40,898 nucleotides of DNA from Methylobacter sp. (GTDB lineage Bacteria > Pseudomonadota > Gammaproteobacteria > Methylococcales > Methylomonadaceae): contig JAUYMY010000041.1 in NCBI GenBank assembly GCA_030699385.1, positions 1-40,898 of the forward strand. The letters run 5' to 3'. Below are positions 8,924 to 16,296 of this stretch, piece after piece. Position 1 is the first letter of the stretch. The number at the start of each line of letters is the position of its first letter. The translations under genes were made by a program, and so were the position numbers. Below the pieces are notes generated by a model. It was not told where the DNA came from. It saw only the letters and a program-made list of their open reading frames with translations, and made no database searches.

Positions 8924-9976
8924 ATGAATAATGTAGTCAAGATTGCCGGGAGATCAATCGGGCGAAACCACGCCCCCTTTATTATTGCCGAGATGTCGGG
9001 CAACCATAACCAGTCGCTTGAACGGGCGCTGGAGATTGTGGACGCGGCAGCCAAGTCTGGTGCACATGCACTAAAAATTCAGACTTACACCCCGGATACG
9101 ATGACGTTGGATCTGGATGAGCGCGAGTTTCATATCAGCGATGCCAAGAGTCTGTGGGCAGGGACATCGTTGTATAAGCTCTACGGAGAAGCCTACACGC
9201 CATGGGAGTGGCATAAACCCATTTTCGATAGAGCGCGTGAGCGGGGGATTATCGCTTTTAGTACGCCGTTCGACGATACGGCAGTGGATTTTCTGGAAAG
9301 CCTGGATGTGCCGTGTTACAAAATCGCATCATTTGAAAACACCGATTTGCCGTTGATTCGCCGGGTGGCGGCTACCGGAAAACCGCTGATCATTTCAACC
9401 GGTATGGCGACCGTCGCTGAGCTCGATGAAACCGTGCGCACGGCACGGGATGCAGGCTGCAAGGATTTGATTTTGCTCAAGTGCACCAGCACTTATCCGG
9501 CCACGCCCGAAAACACCAATATCCTGACCATCCCCCATCTACGTGAGCTGTTTGGCTGCGAAGTGGGGCTTTCCGATCATACGATGGGAATAGGCGTATC
9601 GGTGGCCGGTGTGGCGTTGGGCGCGACCGTCATAGAAAAGCATTTCACCCTCAACCGTACCGAGGGCGGCGTGGATAGTACGTTTTCGATGGAGCCCGAA
9701 GAGATGGCGCAATTAGTGCTGGAAACCAAACGTGCTTGGCAGGCGCTGGGACAAGTGAGTTATGGACCTACTGAGGCCGAACAGAAATCTTTGCAGTTCC
9801 GGCGCTCGCTCTATATTGTGCGAGACCTGAAGGCCGGCGAGGTGTTGACGCGCGACAATGTACGGGCGATCAGGCCGGGATTGGGGTTGCCGACTAAATA
9901 TCTGGAACAAATATTAGGCAGGTCTGTTAAAAAAGGTGTGACGCAAGGGACAGCGTTACGTTGGGAACTGATTTAA
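8924..9976 (+). CDS. pseI: Pseudaminic acid synthase, PseI
   Basis: Condenses the 6-deoxy-AltdiNAc sugar with phosphoenolpyruvate to give pseudaminic acid. The protein (350 residues) has an NeuB-type TIM barrel (IIAEMSGNHNQS, ALKIQTYTPDTMT, STPFDDTAVDFLE, GLSDHTMG) and a C-terminal SAF/antifreeze-like domain (RRSLYIVRDLKAGEVL to the end). The start is ATG 8924, two bases after the pseG stop. An upstream in-frame ATG at 8825 would overlap pseG by about 100 bases and add residues absent from the family. Discrimination from legionaminate or sialate synthase rests mainly on the neighbouring PseB and PseC. Confidence 0.92.
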   Translation: MNNVVKIAGRSIGRNHAPFIIAEMSGNHNQSLERALEIVDAAAKSGAHALKIQTYTPDTMTLDLDEREFHISDAKSLWAGTSLYKLYGEAYTPWEWHKPIFDRARERGIIAFSTPFDDTAVDFLESLDVPCYKIASFENTDLPLIRRVAATGKPLIISTGMATVAELDETVRTARDAGCKDLILLKCTSTYPATPENTNILTIPHLRELFGCEVGLSDHTMGIGVSVAGVALGATVIEKHFTLNRTEGGVDSTFSMEPEEMAQLVLETKRAWQALGQVSYGPTEAEQKSLQFRRSLYIVRDLKAGEVLTRDNVRAIRPGLGLPTKYLEQILGRSVKKGVTQGTALRWELI

Positions 9977-10067
9977 ATTGATAGATGCTGATGCTTATTA
10001 GGCCTCTGTTAGATCAAGCGGGTTTTATGCCTTATCGCCGACGCATGCTCCAAAAAAGGAGGCAAGC

Positions 10068-10295
10068 ATGGGTTGGTCTTTGATAGAGCAAAAACTGGAA
10101 TCACTGCGACGAGCGGTTGGTCAATTTATTGGCGTGGATTTGGTTGAACGCATGAACAAGGCAGTCGGCTTCCGTAACCTGTCTGTGCATAATTATGATG
10201 CTATCAACTGGTTTATCGTCCATGCCATTGCAACTCGTCACTTGGTTGATTTTGATGATTTTGCCAGAGCGCTTATGATCTTTCAAAAACAATAA
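10068..10295 (+). pseudogene. HepT-like (DUF86) toxin, internally deleted remnant
   Basis: A 75-residue ORF with a strong ribosome site (AGGAGG, 10057-10062, five bases before ATG). The first part, MGWSLIEQKLESLRR, resembles the N-terminus of HepT toxins. From about residue 23 (VDLVERMNKAVGFRNLSVHNY) it matches the C-terminal part, including RNLSVHNY, which fits the RX4HXY RNase motif. Full HepT proteins are about 135-145 residues, so roughly 60-70 central residues seem to be missing. No MNT nucleotidyltransferase antitoxin gene is adjacent. It is most likely a decayed toxin-antitoxin relic left between the sugar and flagellar genes. A small functional derivative cannot be excluded, given the intact start and motif. 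Confidence 0.7.
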
Positions 10296-10360
10296 TCTAT
10301 AGTTAAGCACGTTACAGAGTATTGACCGCTTACCGAAAACGATACCGTTAGTTAAAACTT

Positions 10361-11317
10361 ATGAGAAAAATAATGAATAACAACAGCGATATTACCGAAT
10401 TAGGGGATTTAGCAATCGGTATGCGAGCAGCCTATGTCCGCGGTGAGAATGCTATGGAATATGCACGAAAAATGTCAAATACCGACGTTAACTCGTCAGT
10501 TGCTACATTGATTGCCTATGATTTACAGGCAGGTTCGTACATCGCTAACGCAAAATCTGATCCAAAAGCCCGCGAACACTGGTGCAACCAGTTGGCTGCT
10601 ATCCTCAATCCTTATGTTACGGCTGAAAGTGCTATTCTTGAAGTAGGTTGTGGTGAGGCGACGACACTTGCAGGCGTGCTAAATCGCTTGAACAATAAAC
10701 CCATGCAGGCATTGGGTTTTGACATCAGTTGGTCTAGGTGTGCCCATGGTTTGACTTGGTTGAAAGAAAATGAAGCCTCAGCTAGGTTGTTCGTCGCTGA
10801 TCTTTTCGATATTCCATTGGGCGATGCAAGTGTTGATGTCGTGTATACCTCTCATTCGATTGAACCTAATGGAGGACGAGAAGAAGCTGCAATTAAAGAA
10901 TTATTACGCGTAGCAGGGCGAGTAGTGGTGTTAATCGAACCTTTATATGAATTGGCAAGTGCCAATGCGCAGGCAAGAATGCGCAGCCATGGCTATGTGC
11001 AACACCTTAAAGCAACAGCAGAGAGCTTAGGCGCTGTCGTGCATGACTATCGCTTGCTTGATTATTGCGCTAATCCCCTAAATCCAAGCGGCTTGATGCT
11101 GATTAAGAAAACAGCGGCAAATTTATCAAAAAGTTCAACTATTCAATGGCGCTGCCCCTTGACTCATACCCCACTTATTGAAAACAGTAGTGGGTTTTTC
11201 TCGCCGAAAACGGGAATAATCTATCCTGTGTTGGCAGGTATCCCCTTGTTACGCTCAAATCATGCTGTGGTGGCCTCATCTTTTGAACAACTCAACTTTT
11301 TGCGTCGACTGCCTTAA
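10361..11317 (+). CDS. SAM-dependent methyltransferase with C-terminal Trm112-like segment
   Basis: The protein (318 residues) has a class I methyltransferase core with motif I ILEVGCGEATTLA at about 92-104, an acidic motif II (GFDISWS) and DASVDVVYTSHSIE as motif IV. The C-terminal stretch, residues about 261-297 (WRCPLTHTPL ... YPVLAGIPLL), resembles the Trm112/YcaR fold used as a partner or substrate-binding part in other methyltransferases. The substrate is unknown. Its position between the Pse operon and flagellin suggests a role in flagellar glycan or flagellin modification, but that is inference. ATG 10361 lacks a clear ribosome site, and ATG 10373 (four codons later, after GAGA) is an alternative start. 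Confidence 0.75.
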   Translation: MRKIMNNNSDITELGDLAIGMRAAYVRGENAMEYARKMSNTDVNSSVATLIAYDLQAGSYIANAKSDPKAREHWCNQLAAILNPYVTAESAILEVGCGEATTLAGVLNRLNNKPMQALGFDISWSRCAHGLTWLKENEASARLFVADLFDIPLGDASVDVVYTSHSIEPNGGREEAAIKELLRVAGRVVVLIEPLYELASANAQARMRSHGYVQHLKATAESLGAVVHDYRLLDYCANPLNPSGLMLIKKTAANLSKSSTIQWRCPLTHTPLIENSSGFFSPKTGIIYPVLAGIPLLRSNHAVVASSFEQLNFLRRLP

Positions 11318-11383
11318 TTTGACTGAATGCCTTACCTAATCTGTACCAACAGGTAAAAATTTTAAATTAACTCAAAAAACAAT

Positions 11384-11410
11384 TAAAGGAATTTACAGCG
11401 GCGTCGATAA
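11384..11410 (+). promoter_or_regulatory. Sigma-28 (FliA) promoter of flagellin
   Basis: TAAAGGAA (11384-11391), an 11-base spacer and GTCGATAA (11403-11410) match the FliA consensus TAAAGTTT-N11-GCCGATAA in layout, with one mismatch in the -10 box. The promoter lies 67 bases before the flagellin ATG, as expected for a late-class flagellar gene. Confidence 0.85.
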
Positions 11411-11477
11411 CTATTACGAGTTTAAAAGGGCAGTTTTTAATAAACTGTATTTATAAGTACATCACGAGGATACGATC

Positions 11478-12317
11478 ATGGCCATGGCAATCAACACCAA
11501 CATTTCGTCAATTAACGCTCAGCGTCAATTGAATCAAACCAATAACAATTTGTCGACATCCATGGAGCGTTTGTCTTCTGGTCTGCGGGTTAACTCTGCG
11601 AAAGATGATGCGGCAGGCTTGGCGATCAGTAATAAGATGACTTCGCAAATACGCGGCATGACGGTTGCTACTCGAAATGCCAATGACGGTATTTCTTTGG
11701 CGCAAACCGCCGAGTCAGCGATGGGCACGATGACTGAAACCATGCAGCGGATGCGTGACTTAGCCATACAATCAGCCAATGATGCTGGGGTATCAGGAGG
11801 CGATAGAGCTAAATTACAAGAAGAATTCAAGCAACTAAACGATGAATTAACCCGAATTATTACCAATACCGAGTTTAATGGTAAAAAAATTATCAGTGGT
11901 TCGTTAGCGGCAGGTTTAGCTGTTCAGGTCGGTGCCAACATCGCTTCAGATAACCAAATAGCAATCTCTATCGCTGATTTGGCAACATCTATTGCAAGTG
12001 TTACCACTGCTTCAATCGGTAGCGCCGCCGGAGCTTCCGGCGCTCTTGCGGCTGTTGATGCCTTGGATACTGCTATTAAAAGCATCGATACGTCAAGAGC
12101 CAAATTAGGTGCGATTCAAAACCGCTTCACCACCACCATTACCAACCTGCAATCATCTATCGAGAACCAATCAGCTGCCCGTTCACGGATTACCGATACT
12201 GACTTCGCTGCAGAAACTGCAAACCTCAGTCGAAATCAGATTTTGCAACAGGCGGGTACGGCGATGCTGGCACAAGCCAATCAGGGCGGGCAATCGGTGC
12301 TTAGCTTACTCAGATAG
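11478..12317 (+). CDS. fliC: Flagellin
   Basis: Structural subunit of the flagellar filament, exported by the flagellar type III apparatus. The 279-residue protein has the conserved N-terminal D0/D1 region (INTNISSINAQRQL, ERLSSGLRVNSAKDDAAGLAI) and C-terminal D1/D0 region (SRITDTDFAAETANLSRNQIL, ending QSVLSLLR). The middle, about residues 150-205, is short and rich in Ala, Ser, Thr and Ile, so the bulky outer domains are nearly absent. Those Ser/Thr residues are plausible sites for pseudaminic acid O-glycosylation, given the operon upstream. A GAGGAT ribosome site precedes ATG 11478. Expression is probably FliA-dependent, and a hairpin terminator follows. Confidence 0.97.
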   Translation: MAMAINTNISSINAQRQLNQTNNNLSTSMERLSSGLRVNSAKDDAAGLAISNKMTSQIRGMTVATRNANDGISLAQTAESAMGTMTETMQRMRDLAIQSANDAGVSGGDRAKLQEEFKQLNDELTRIITNTEFNGKKIISGSLAAGLAVQVGANIASDNQIAISIADLATSIASVTTASIGSAAGASGALAAVDALDTAIKSIDTSRAKLGAIQNRFTTTITNLQSSIENQSAARSRITDTDFAAETANLSRNQILQQAGTAMLAQANQGGQSVLSLLR

Positions 12318-12333
12318 GTATCATGATGATAAT

Positions 12334-12358
12334 CGAGGGAGGCTTCGGTCTCCCTTTT
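12334..12358 (+). terminator. Rho-independent terminator after flagellin
   Basis: AGGGAG (12336-12341) pairs with CTCCCT (12350-12355) around an eight-base loop, followed by a short T run (12355-12358). It lies 18 bases past the flagellin stop. It would limit read-through and favour high flagellin transcript levels relative to flaG-fliD. Confidence 0.7.
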
Positions 12359-12386
12359 CGAAATATAAAAAAAGAAGGTTGATGTC

Positions 12387-12809
12387 ATGAACAGTGAAAT
12401 TACAAATGTAGCTAAGCTTGTTCCTGCGACCGTTCTGAGAAATAAGCAAAGTGAATTAAAAGATGTTTCGGCAAATGCTGCTGTAGCAAAAGAACAGCAG
12501 CTTAAAGAGGCTTCTTCTAAGGAGGTTTCCGATAGCCAAGCGGCAGCGTTAACTGCAGAGAAAAAGGAACCTGCCTTGGATGCGGTTAAGTCAGCGGCAG
12601 CTACCGGTAATTCGATTTTTCAGGCATCTAATCGTAGCTTGGAATTTCAAGTGGATGATTCGACACAAAAGGTTGTGGTCAAGATTATCGACAGCAAGAC
12701 CGGTGATTTGGTGCGACAAATTCCCTCTGAAGATATGCTGGAGTTTGTCAAAAGAATGCAGGAGCTTGAAGGCGATAATCAGGGAACGATGCTTCAAGAT
12801 AAGGTTTAG
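12387..12809 (+). CDS. flaG: FlaG family protein
   Basis: The 140-residue protein has a charged, low-complexity N-terminal half (Lys/Glu/Ala rich, residues 1-70) and a conserved FlaG domain at about 80-130: LEFQVDDSTQKVVVKIIDSKTGDLVRQIPSEDML. FlaG proteins influence filament length and lie between flagellin and fliD in many polar flagellates, as here. Their biochemical role is not settled. GAAGG lies nine bases before ATG 12387. It is 31 bases upstream of fliD, so the two are probably co-transcribed. Confidence 0.9.
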   Translation: MNSEITNVAKLVPATVLRNKQSELKDVSANAAVAKEQQLKEASSKEVSDSQAAALTAEKKEPALDAVKSAAATGNSIFQASNRSLEFQVDDSTQKVVVKIIDSKTGDLVRQIPSEDMLEFVKRMQELEGDNQGTMLQDKV

Positions 12810-12840
12810 CAAATTGAATAATTAAAGTAAGGGGGAGATC

Positions 12841-14220
12841 ATGGCTATTTCATCATCATTAGGCATTGGTAGCGGCATGGATATCAATGGCATTGTTGGT
12901 CAGTTGATTTCCGCTGAAGGCCAGCCACAGTTTAATGCCATTTCGCGGCAAGAAACGGCGACAAAGGCTCAGGTGAGTGGTTTGGGCAGTTTGAAAAGTT
13001 CATTGTCGACTTTTCAGACTGCGGTACGCAAGCTTAATGATATCAATCTGTTTAAGACCCATCAGGCGACCTCCAGTAATGAGGGCATTGTCAAGGTCAC
13101 CGCTGGGCCAGGCTCGGTAGCCGGTTCGCATACATTGGAAGTGCTTAACTTAGCGAAGGCGCAAAAGTCTGTTGCCGCAACTGAATTTACCGGGGCATCT
13201 GAGGTGGTCGGTTTAGGTACCATGACTTTTTCAGTTGGTGCTAAAACGCCATTTTCTCTGACCATTGATTCCAGTAATAATACACTCGCGGGTATTCGAG
13301 ATGCCATCAATAGTGCGTCTGATAACAATGGCGTGACGGCCAGTATTATCAATGTTAATAATTCAACTAATACCGGCACTATTTCTAAATTGGTCTTAAC
13401 GGCTAAAGACACTGGCTTGGACAATGCGTTTTCTGTAGCTGTGGTTGGCGATGCTGGATTGAGTCGGTTGGATTCATCAACGCCTGCAAACTTTACCGGT
13501 GAGGCGGCTATTAATGCCAATATTCTGGTTGATGGCCAGGCAGTGAGCCGTAACAGTAATGTTGTTTCTGATGTGCTGCAAGGCGTAACACTGGATTTAC
13601 AATCAGCTGAGACAAATAAAGAAGTCAGTATTAATATTAAACTCGATAATGAGGCGATCAAGAAGACAATTACCGATTTTGTAACGGCTTATAATACGAT
13701 GACAAGTGCTACCGAAAAGCTGGGCAAGTTTGCCGGTAAAGATGGCGGCAGTAACGGTGCGTTATTAGGCGATTCGACGTTGCGAAATATTAGGAATGAT
13801 TTGCGTCAGCAGGTTAGTGTGCCAGTTTCGTCTGCAAGCGCTATGTTTAATACACTGAAAAGCATTGGCATCGATATAGACAAGAGCGGCGTAATGTCAA
13901 TGGATGGCAGCAAACTTGATAAAGCTTTGACATCCAATTTGTCCTCGGTAAGCGATGTATTTTCATCTAGCGATGGTATTGCCAGCCGGATGAACGCCAA
14001 GGTCGCCCAATATCTGCAAACAGGTGGCGCCTTAGATACTCGCCAGACCACATTAAATAAACAATTAAAACAATTGAGCGATAAACGCGACACTGTTCAG
14101 CTACGTCTGGATAACCTGCAAAAAGGTATGATGAAACAGTTTATAGCCATGGATATATCGGTGGGAAGGTTTCAATCAACCAGCTCTTTTTTAAGTAATC
14201 AAATAAACCAATGGGGTTAG
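12841..14220 (+). CDS. fliD: Flagellar hook-associated protein 2 (filament cap), FliD
   Basis: FliD forms the cap at the filament tip and guides flagellin polymerisation outside the cell. The protein (459 residues) has the conserved N-terminal stretch GIGSGMDINGIVGQLI (FliD_N, about 1-105) and a long C-terminal FliD_C domain (about 215-440). A heptad-rich end (LNKQLKQLSDKRDTVQLRLDNLQKGMMKQF) forms a predicted coiled coil. A strong GGGGGAG ribosome site precedes ATG 12841. The central region is Ser/Thr/Asn rich. The stop is two bases before the preferred fliS start. Confidence 0.96.
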   Translation: MAISSSLGIGSGMDINGIVGQLISAEGQPQFNAISRQETATKAQVSGLGSLKSSLSTFQTAVRKLNDINLFKTHQATSSNEGIVKVTAGPGSVAGSHTLEVLNLAKAQKSVAATEFTGASEVVGLGTMTFSVGAKTPFSLTIDSSNNTLAGIRDAINSASDNNGVTASIINVNNSTNTGTISKLVLTAKDTGLDNAFSVAVVGDAGLSRLDSSTPANFTGEAAINANILVDGQAVSRNSNVVSDVLQGVTLDLQSAETNKEVSINIKLDNEAIKKTITDFVTAYNTMTSATEKLGKFAGKDGGSNGALLGDSTLRNIRNDLRQQVSVPVSSASAMFNTLKSIGIDIDKSGVMSMDGSKLDKALTSNLSSVSDVFSSSDGIASRMNAKVAQYLQTGGALDTRQTTLNKQLKQLSDKRDTVQLRLDNLQKGMMKQFIAMDISVGRFQSTSSFLSNQINQWG

Positions 14221-14222
14221 AC

Positions 14223-14621
14223 ATGACTGCTTTAGCGTATAGGAACAATGCTAATAAATATGCCTCCATGCATACTGAAACACTCATTGACGATGCATCG
14301 CCGCATAAACTTATTCAAATGTTGATGAACGGCTTTTTGATGCGGGTCAATGCGGCAAAAGGGTGTATAGATCGCGGCGACTTTGAAGAAAAAAGCACAC
14401 AAATCTCCAAAGCTTCAGCGATTGTCGGTGGCTTAATGGACGGCATTGATGCAGAAAAAGGCGGCGATATAGCGGCTAATTTAATGAGCTTGTATGAATA
14501 CATCAATCTGCGTTTATTTCAAGCGAGTGCTCAAAACAGCACTGAGATACTGGATGAAGTGTTAATACTGATGAGAGAAATAAAACAAGCCTGGGATGCC
14601 ATCCCTGAAATGTATCAATAA
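14223..14621 (+). CDS. fliS: Flagellar export chaperone FliS
   Basis: FliS binds flagellin in the cytoplasm and stops it polymerising before export. The 132-residue all-alpha protein shows the family signature YRNNANKYASMHTETLIDDASPHKLIQMLMNGFL near the N-terminus and MREIKQAWDAIP near the end. ATG 14223 is preferred: GGGG sits six bases upstream. The in-frame ATG at 14211 lies inside the last codons of fliD and would add only MGLD. It is followed within five bases by the fliT-like gene. Confidence 0.94.
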   Translation: MTALAYRNNANKYASMHTETLIDDASPHKLIQMLMNGFLMRVNAAKGCIDRGDFEEKSTQISKASAIVGGLMDGIDAEKGGDIAANLMSLYEYINLRLFQASAQNSTEILDEVLILMREIKQAWDAIPEMYQ

Positions 14622-14625
14622 CGTT

Positions 14626-14934
14626 ATGTCTACTGCATCTGAATTATTACAACAGCTAGAAGGCTTTGCCGAGTTAATTGCTGGGGCTATTGATGCTAAT
14701 GATTGGGACGATTTAAACGAAATACTGGCTAATCGGCAACACGCGCTGAATCAGTTAGCGGCACTCAGTCTGTCGGATCAAGAGCGTAAACAAGCTGTTG
14801 AGATAATGATTTTAATGCAAGCCACAGACAGTCAATTTTTGGCGTCAGTGCAAATTCAAAAACAAGCGATACAAAAACAAGTTGCATCGCTTGCGCATGA
14901 CAGGAAAGCAGTTCAGGCGTATCAGTTCGAGTGA
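14626..14934 (+). CDS. fliT: FliT-like flagellar chaperone
   Basis: A 102-residue, wholly helical protein rich in Gln, Ala and Leu. Position right after fliS, size and helical pattern (two or three amphipathic helices, e.g. LLQQLEGFAELIAGAI and RQHALNQLAALS) fit FliT, the export chaperone for FliD. Motifs are weak in this family, so the name rests partly on context. The chosen ATG 14626 follows the fliS stop by four bases. An in-frame ATG at 14596 would run into fliS. This is the last gene of the flagellar block, and the next genes lie on the opposite strand. Confidence 0.7.
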   Translation: MSTASELLQQLEGFAELIAGAIDANDWDDLNEILANRQHALNQLAALSLSDQERKQAVEIMILMQATDSQFLASVQIQKQAIQKQVASLAHDRKAVQAYQFE

Positions 14935-15017
14935 GTCGTTTCATTTTTGCTCAGTAAAAACCCGCTGTAAGCCACGCATCAATCGCCGTACATATCCGCC
15001 CTGTTCTCTTTCTTTTT

Positions 15018-16286
15018 TCATTCCCCGTTATAAATAGGCATGGCGGCAATACGCGCGTCAATCTGCTTTACGATGTCCTGATAAACCGGGCTGTCGATGG
15101 ATTCAAAGCGTTGTTTAAAATCGGCCTCATTCATGTGTTCGGGAAGATCTCTGGGGTCTGGCATAAAATCACTGTAATCTTTTATTTTGGCCATGGCTTG
15201 TTGCATTTTTCGCGCATTTTCCGGCGATGAGGTCGCCATTTCGCCAAAACGTGTTCCCGCTTTGTCAGCGGCCAAATCGATAAAGCTAAAGCCGCTGCCG
15301 CTGCGGGCGTCGCTTAATTCTTTTTCTTCACCGGCAATTTTGGCGGCTTGCTGGTTGACCGAAGCGGTCAATGCGGCCGAGCCGATAAAATGTTGCGCCA
15401 AATCTTTGCGCTTGTATAAAAAAGCAGCATGTTGTTGTCCGTTAGCGGTTTTGGTATCAGGTATTGCCAACAGTTTTTGGGTCTGGTCTTTGTTGACGTA
15501 GTCATTAATCGCAAAAATAGCCACCCTGTTTTCGGCGATAGCGGTGTCCAGCGTGGAACGTTGGTAGGCCAGTTCAAATAGTGGACGCAATAAATCGGCC
15601 AACGATAAACGCCATTCTGGATCATGTTTGGCCACAATATCGGCCAGTTTTTGCTGATAAATGTTCAGCGTAGAACTGTCGCTGGCGTGTGCCAGAAATT
15701 TCCGCGCCTGTAGTAATGTGTCCTTGTTGGGATGGTAGGTAATGGTCAGCTTTTTCGTGTCGATTTTGACCGCTTTGATGGGGCGAGTCGCCAGAATGAA
15801 ATAGTCGTTTAACGATGAATATCGAATCACGTTGTCGATGACAAAGGCGGCTAATCGGGCTGGCAGCAAGAGTTTACCGGCTTTAAATTTGGTGATGTCA
15901 GGGAGACTGTTGTCCTCGCTGTTGCCTAACCTGAAGCTGATATTTAAATACTTGCCCAGCCTATTGTCGGGTAATGTTAGCGTGACTCTAAACCTTATTT
16001 TATCGTCTTTAAGCTCGACAAGAGCCGCGCTTTTGCTGTAGCGGTTTAATAAATAATTGCCGGCAAGGTTGAGATCAGCTTCGCTGAGTTCAATAACGCC
16101 AATTTCGTCAGGTTTAGTTTTAGTGCCTTCATGCAGGATTTTTTTTGCCCTGAGCAAATCGTCTCGGCTAGGTGACCAGCCCACTTCAAGATCGGGTTGG
16201 TCGCCTACGCCAAAAAAAACCAGCAGCGCGGCTGACAAAATTAGCGCAATGCAGACATAAAACAGAAGATGTAAAAATGTTTTCAT
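15018..16286 (-). CDS. Conserved membrane-anchored protein of unknown function
   Basis: The product (422 residues) has one N-terminal hydrophobic segment (about 3-25, LHLLFYVCIALILSAALLVFFG) and a large soluble part, so it is probably anchored in the inner membrane and faces the periplasm. I recognise no catalytic motif. The C-terminal third is Ala, Lys and Asp rich, with FSFIDLAADKAGTRFGE and a Pro/Asp-rich tail. The first in-frame codon is TTG 16304, inside the end of ppx, and ATG 16286 is the more likely start. The close spacing behind ppx implies one operon, so a link with polyphosphate or stress physiology is possible but unproven. Confidence 0.72.
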   Translation of the reverse strand: MKTFLHLLFYVCIALILSAALLVFFGVGDQPDLEVGWSPSRDDLLRAKKILHEGTKTKPDEIGVIELSEADLNLAGNYLLNRYSKSAALVELKDDKIRFRVTLTLPDNRLGKYLNISFRLGNSEDNSLPDITKFKAGKLLLPARLAAFVIDNVIRYSSLNDYFILATRPIKAVKIDTKKLTITYHPNKDTLLQARKFLAHASDSSTLNIYQQKLADIVAKHDPEWRLSLADLLRPLFELAYQRSTLDTAIAENRVAIFAINDYVNKDQTQKLLAIPDTKTANGQQHAAFLYKRKDLAQHFIGSAALTASVNQQAAKIAGEEKELSDARSGSGFSFIDLAADKAGTRFGEMATSSPENARKMQQAMAKIKDYSDFMPDPRDLPEHMNEADFKQRFESIDSPVYQDIVKQIDARIAAMPIYNGE

Positions 16287-16296
16287 CAGTTGCCGA

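Noticed and set aside
8825..9976. Longer start of pseI inside pseG
   Set aside because: It would overlap pseG by about 100 bases and add 33 residues not found in the NeuB family; ATG 8924 fits better.
13062..13661. 199-codon antisense ORF inside fliD
   Set aside because: Ser/Thr-rich fliD coding leaves the opposite strand open; no independent support.
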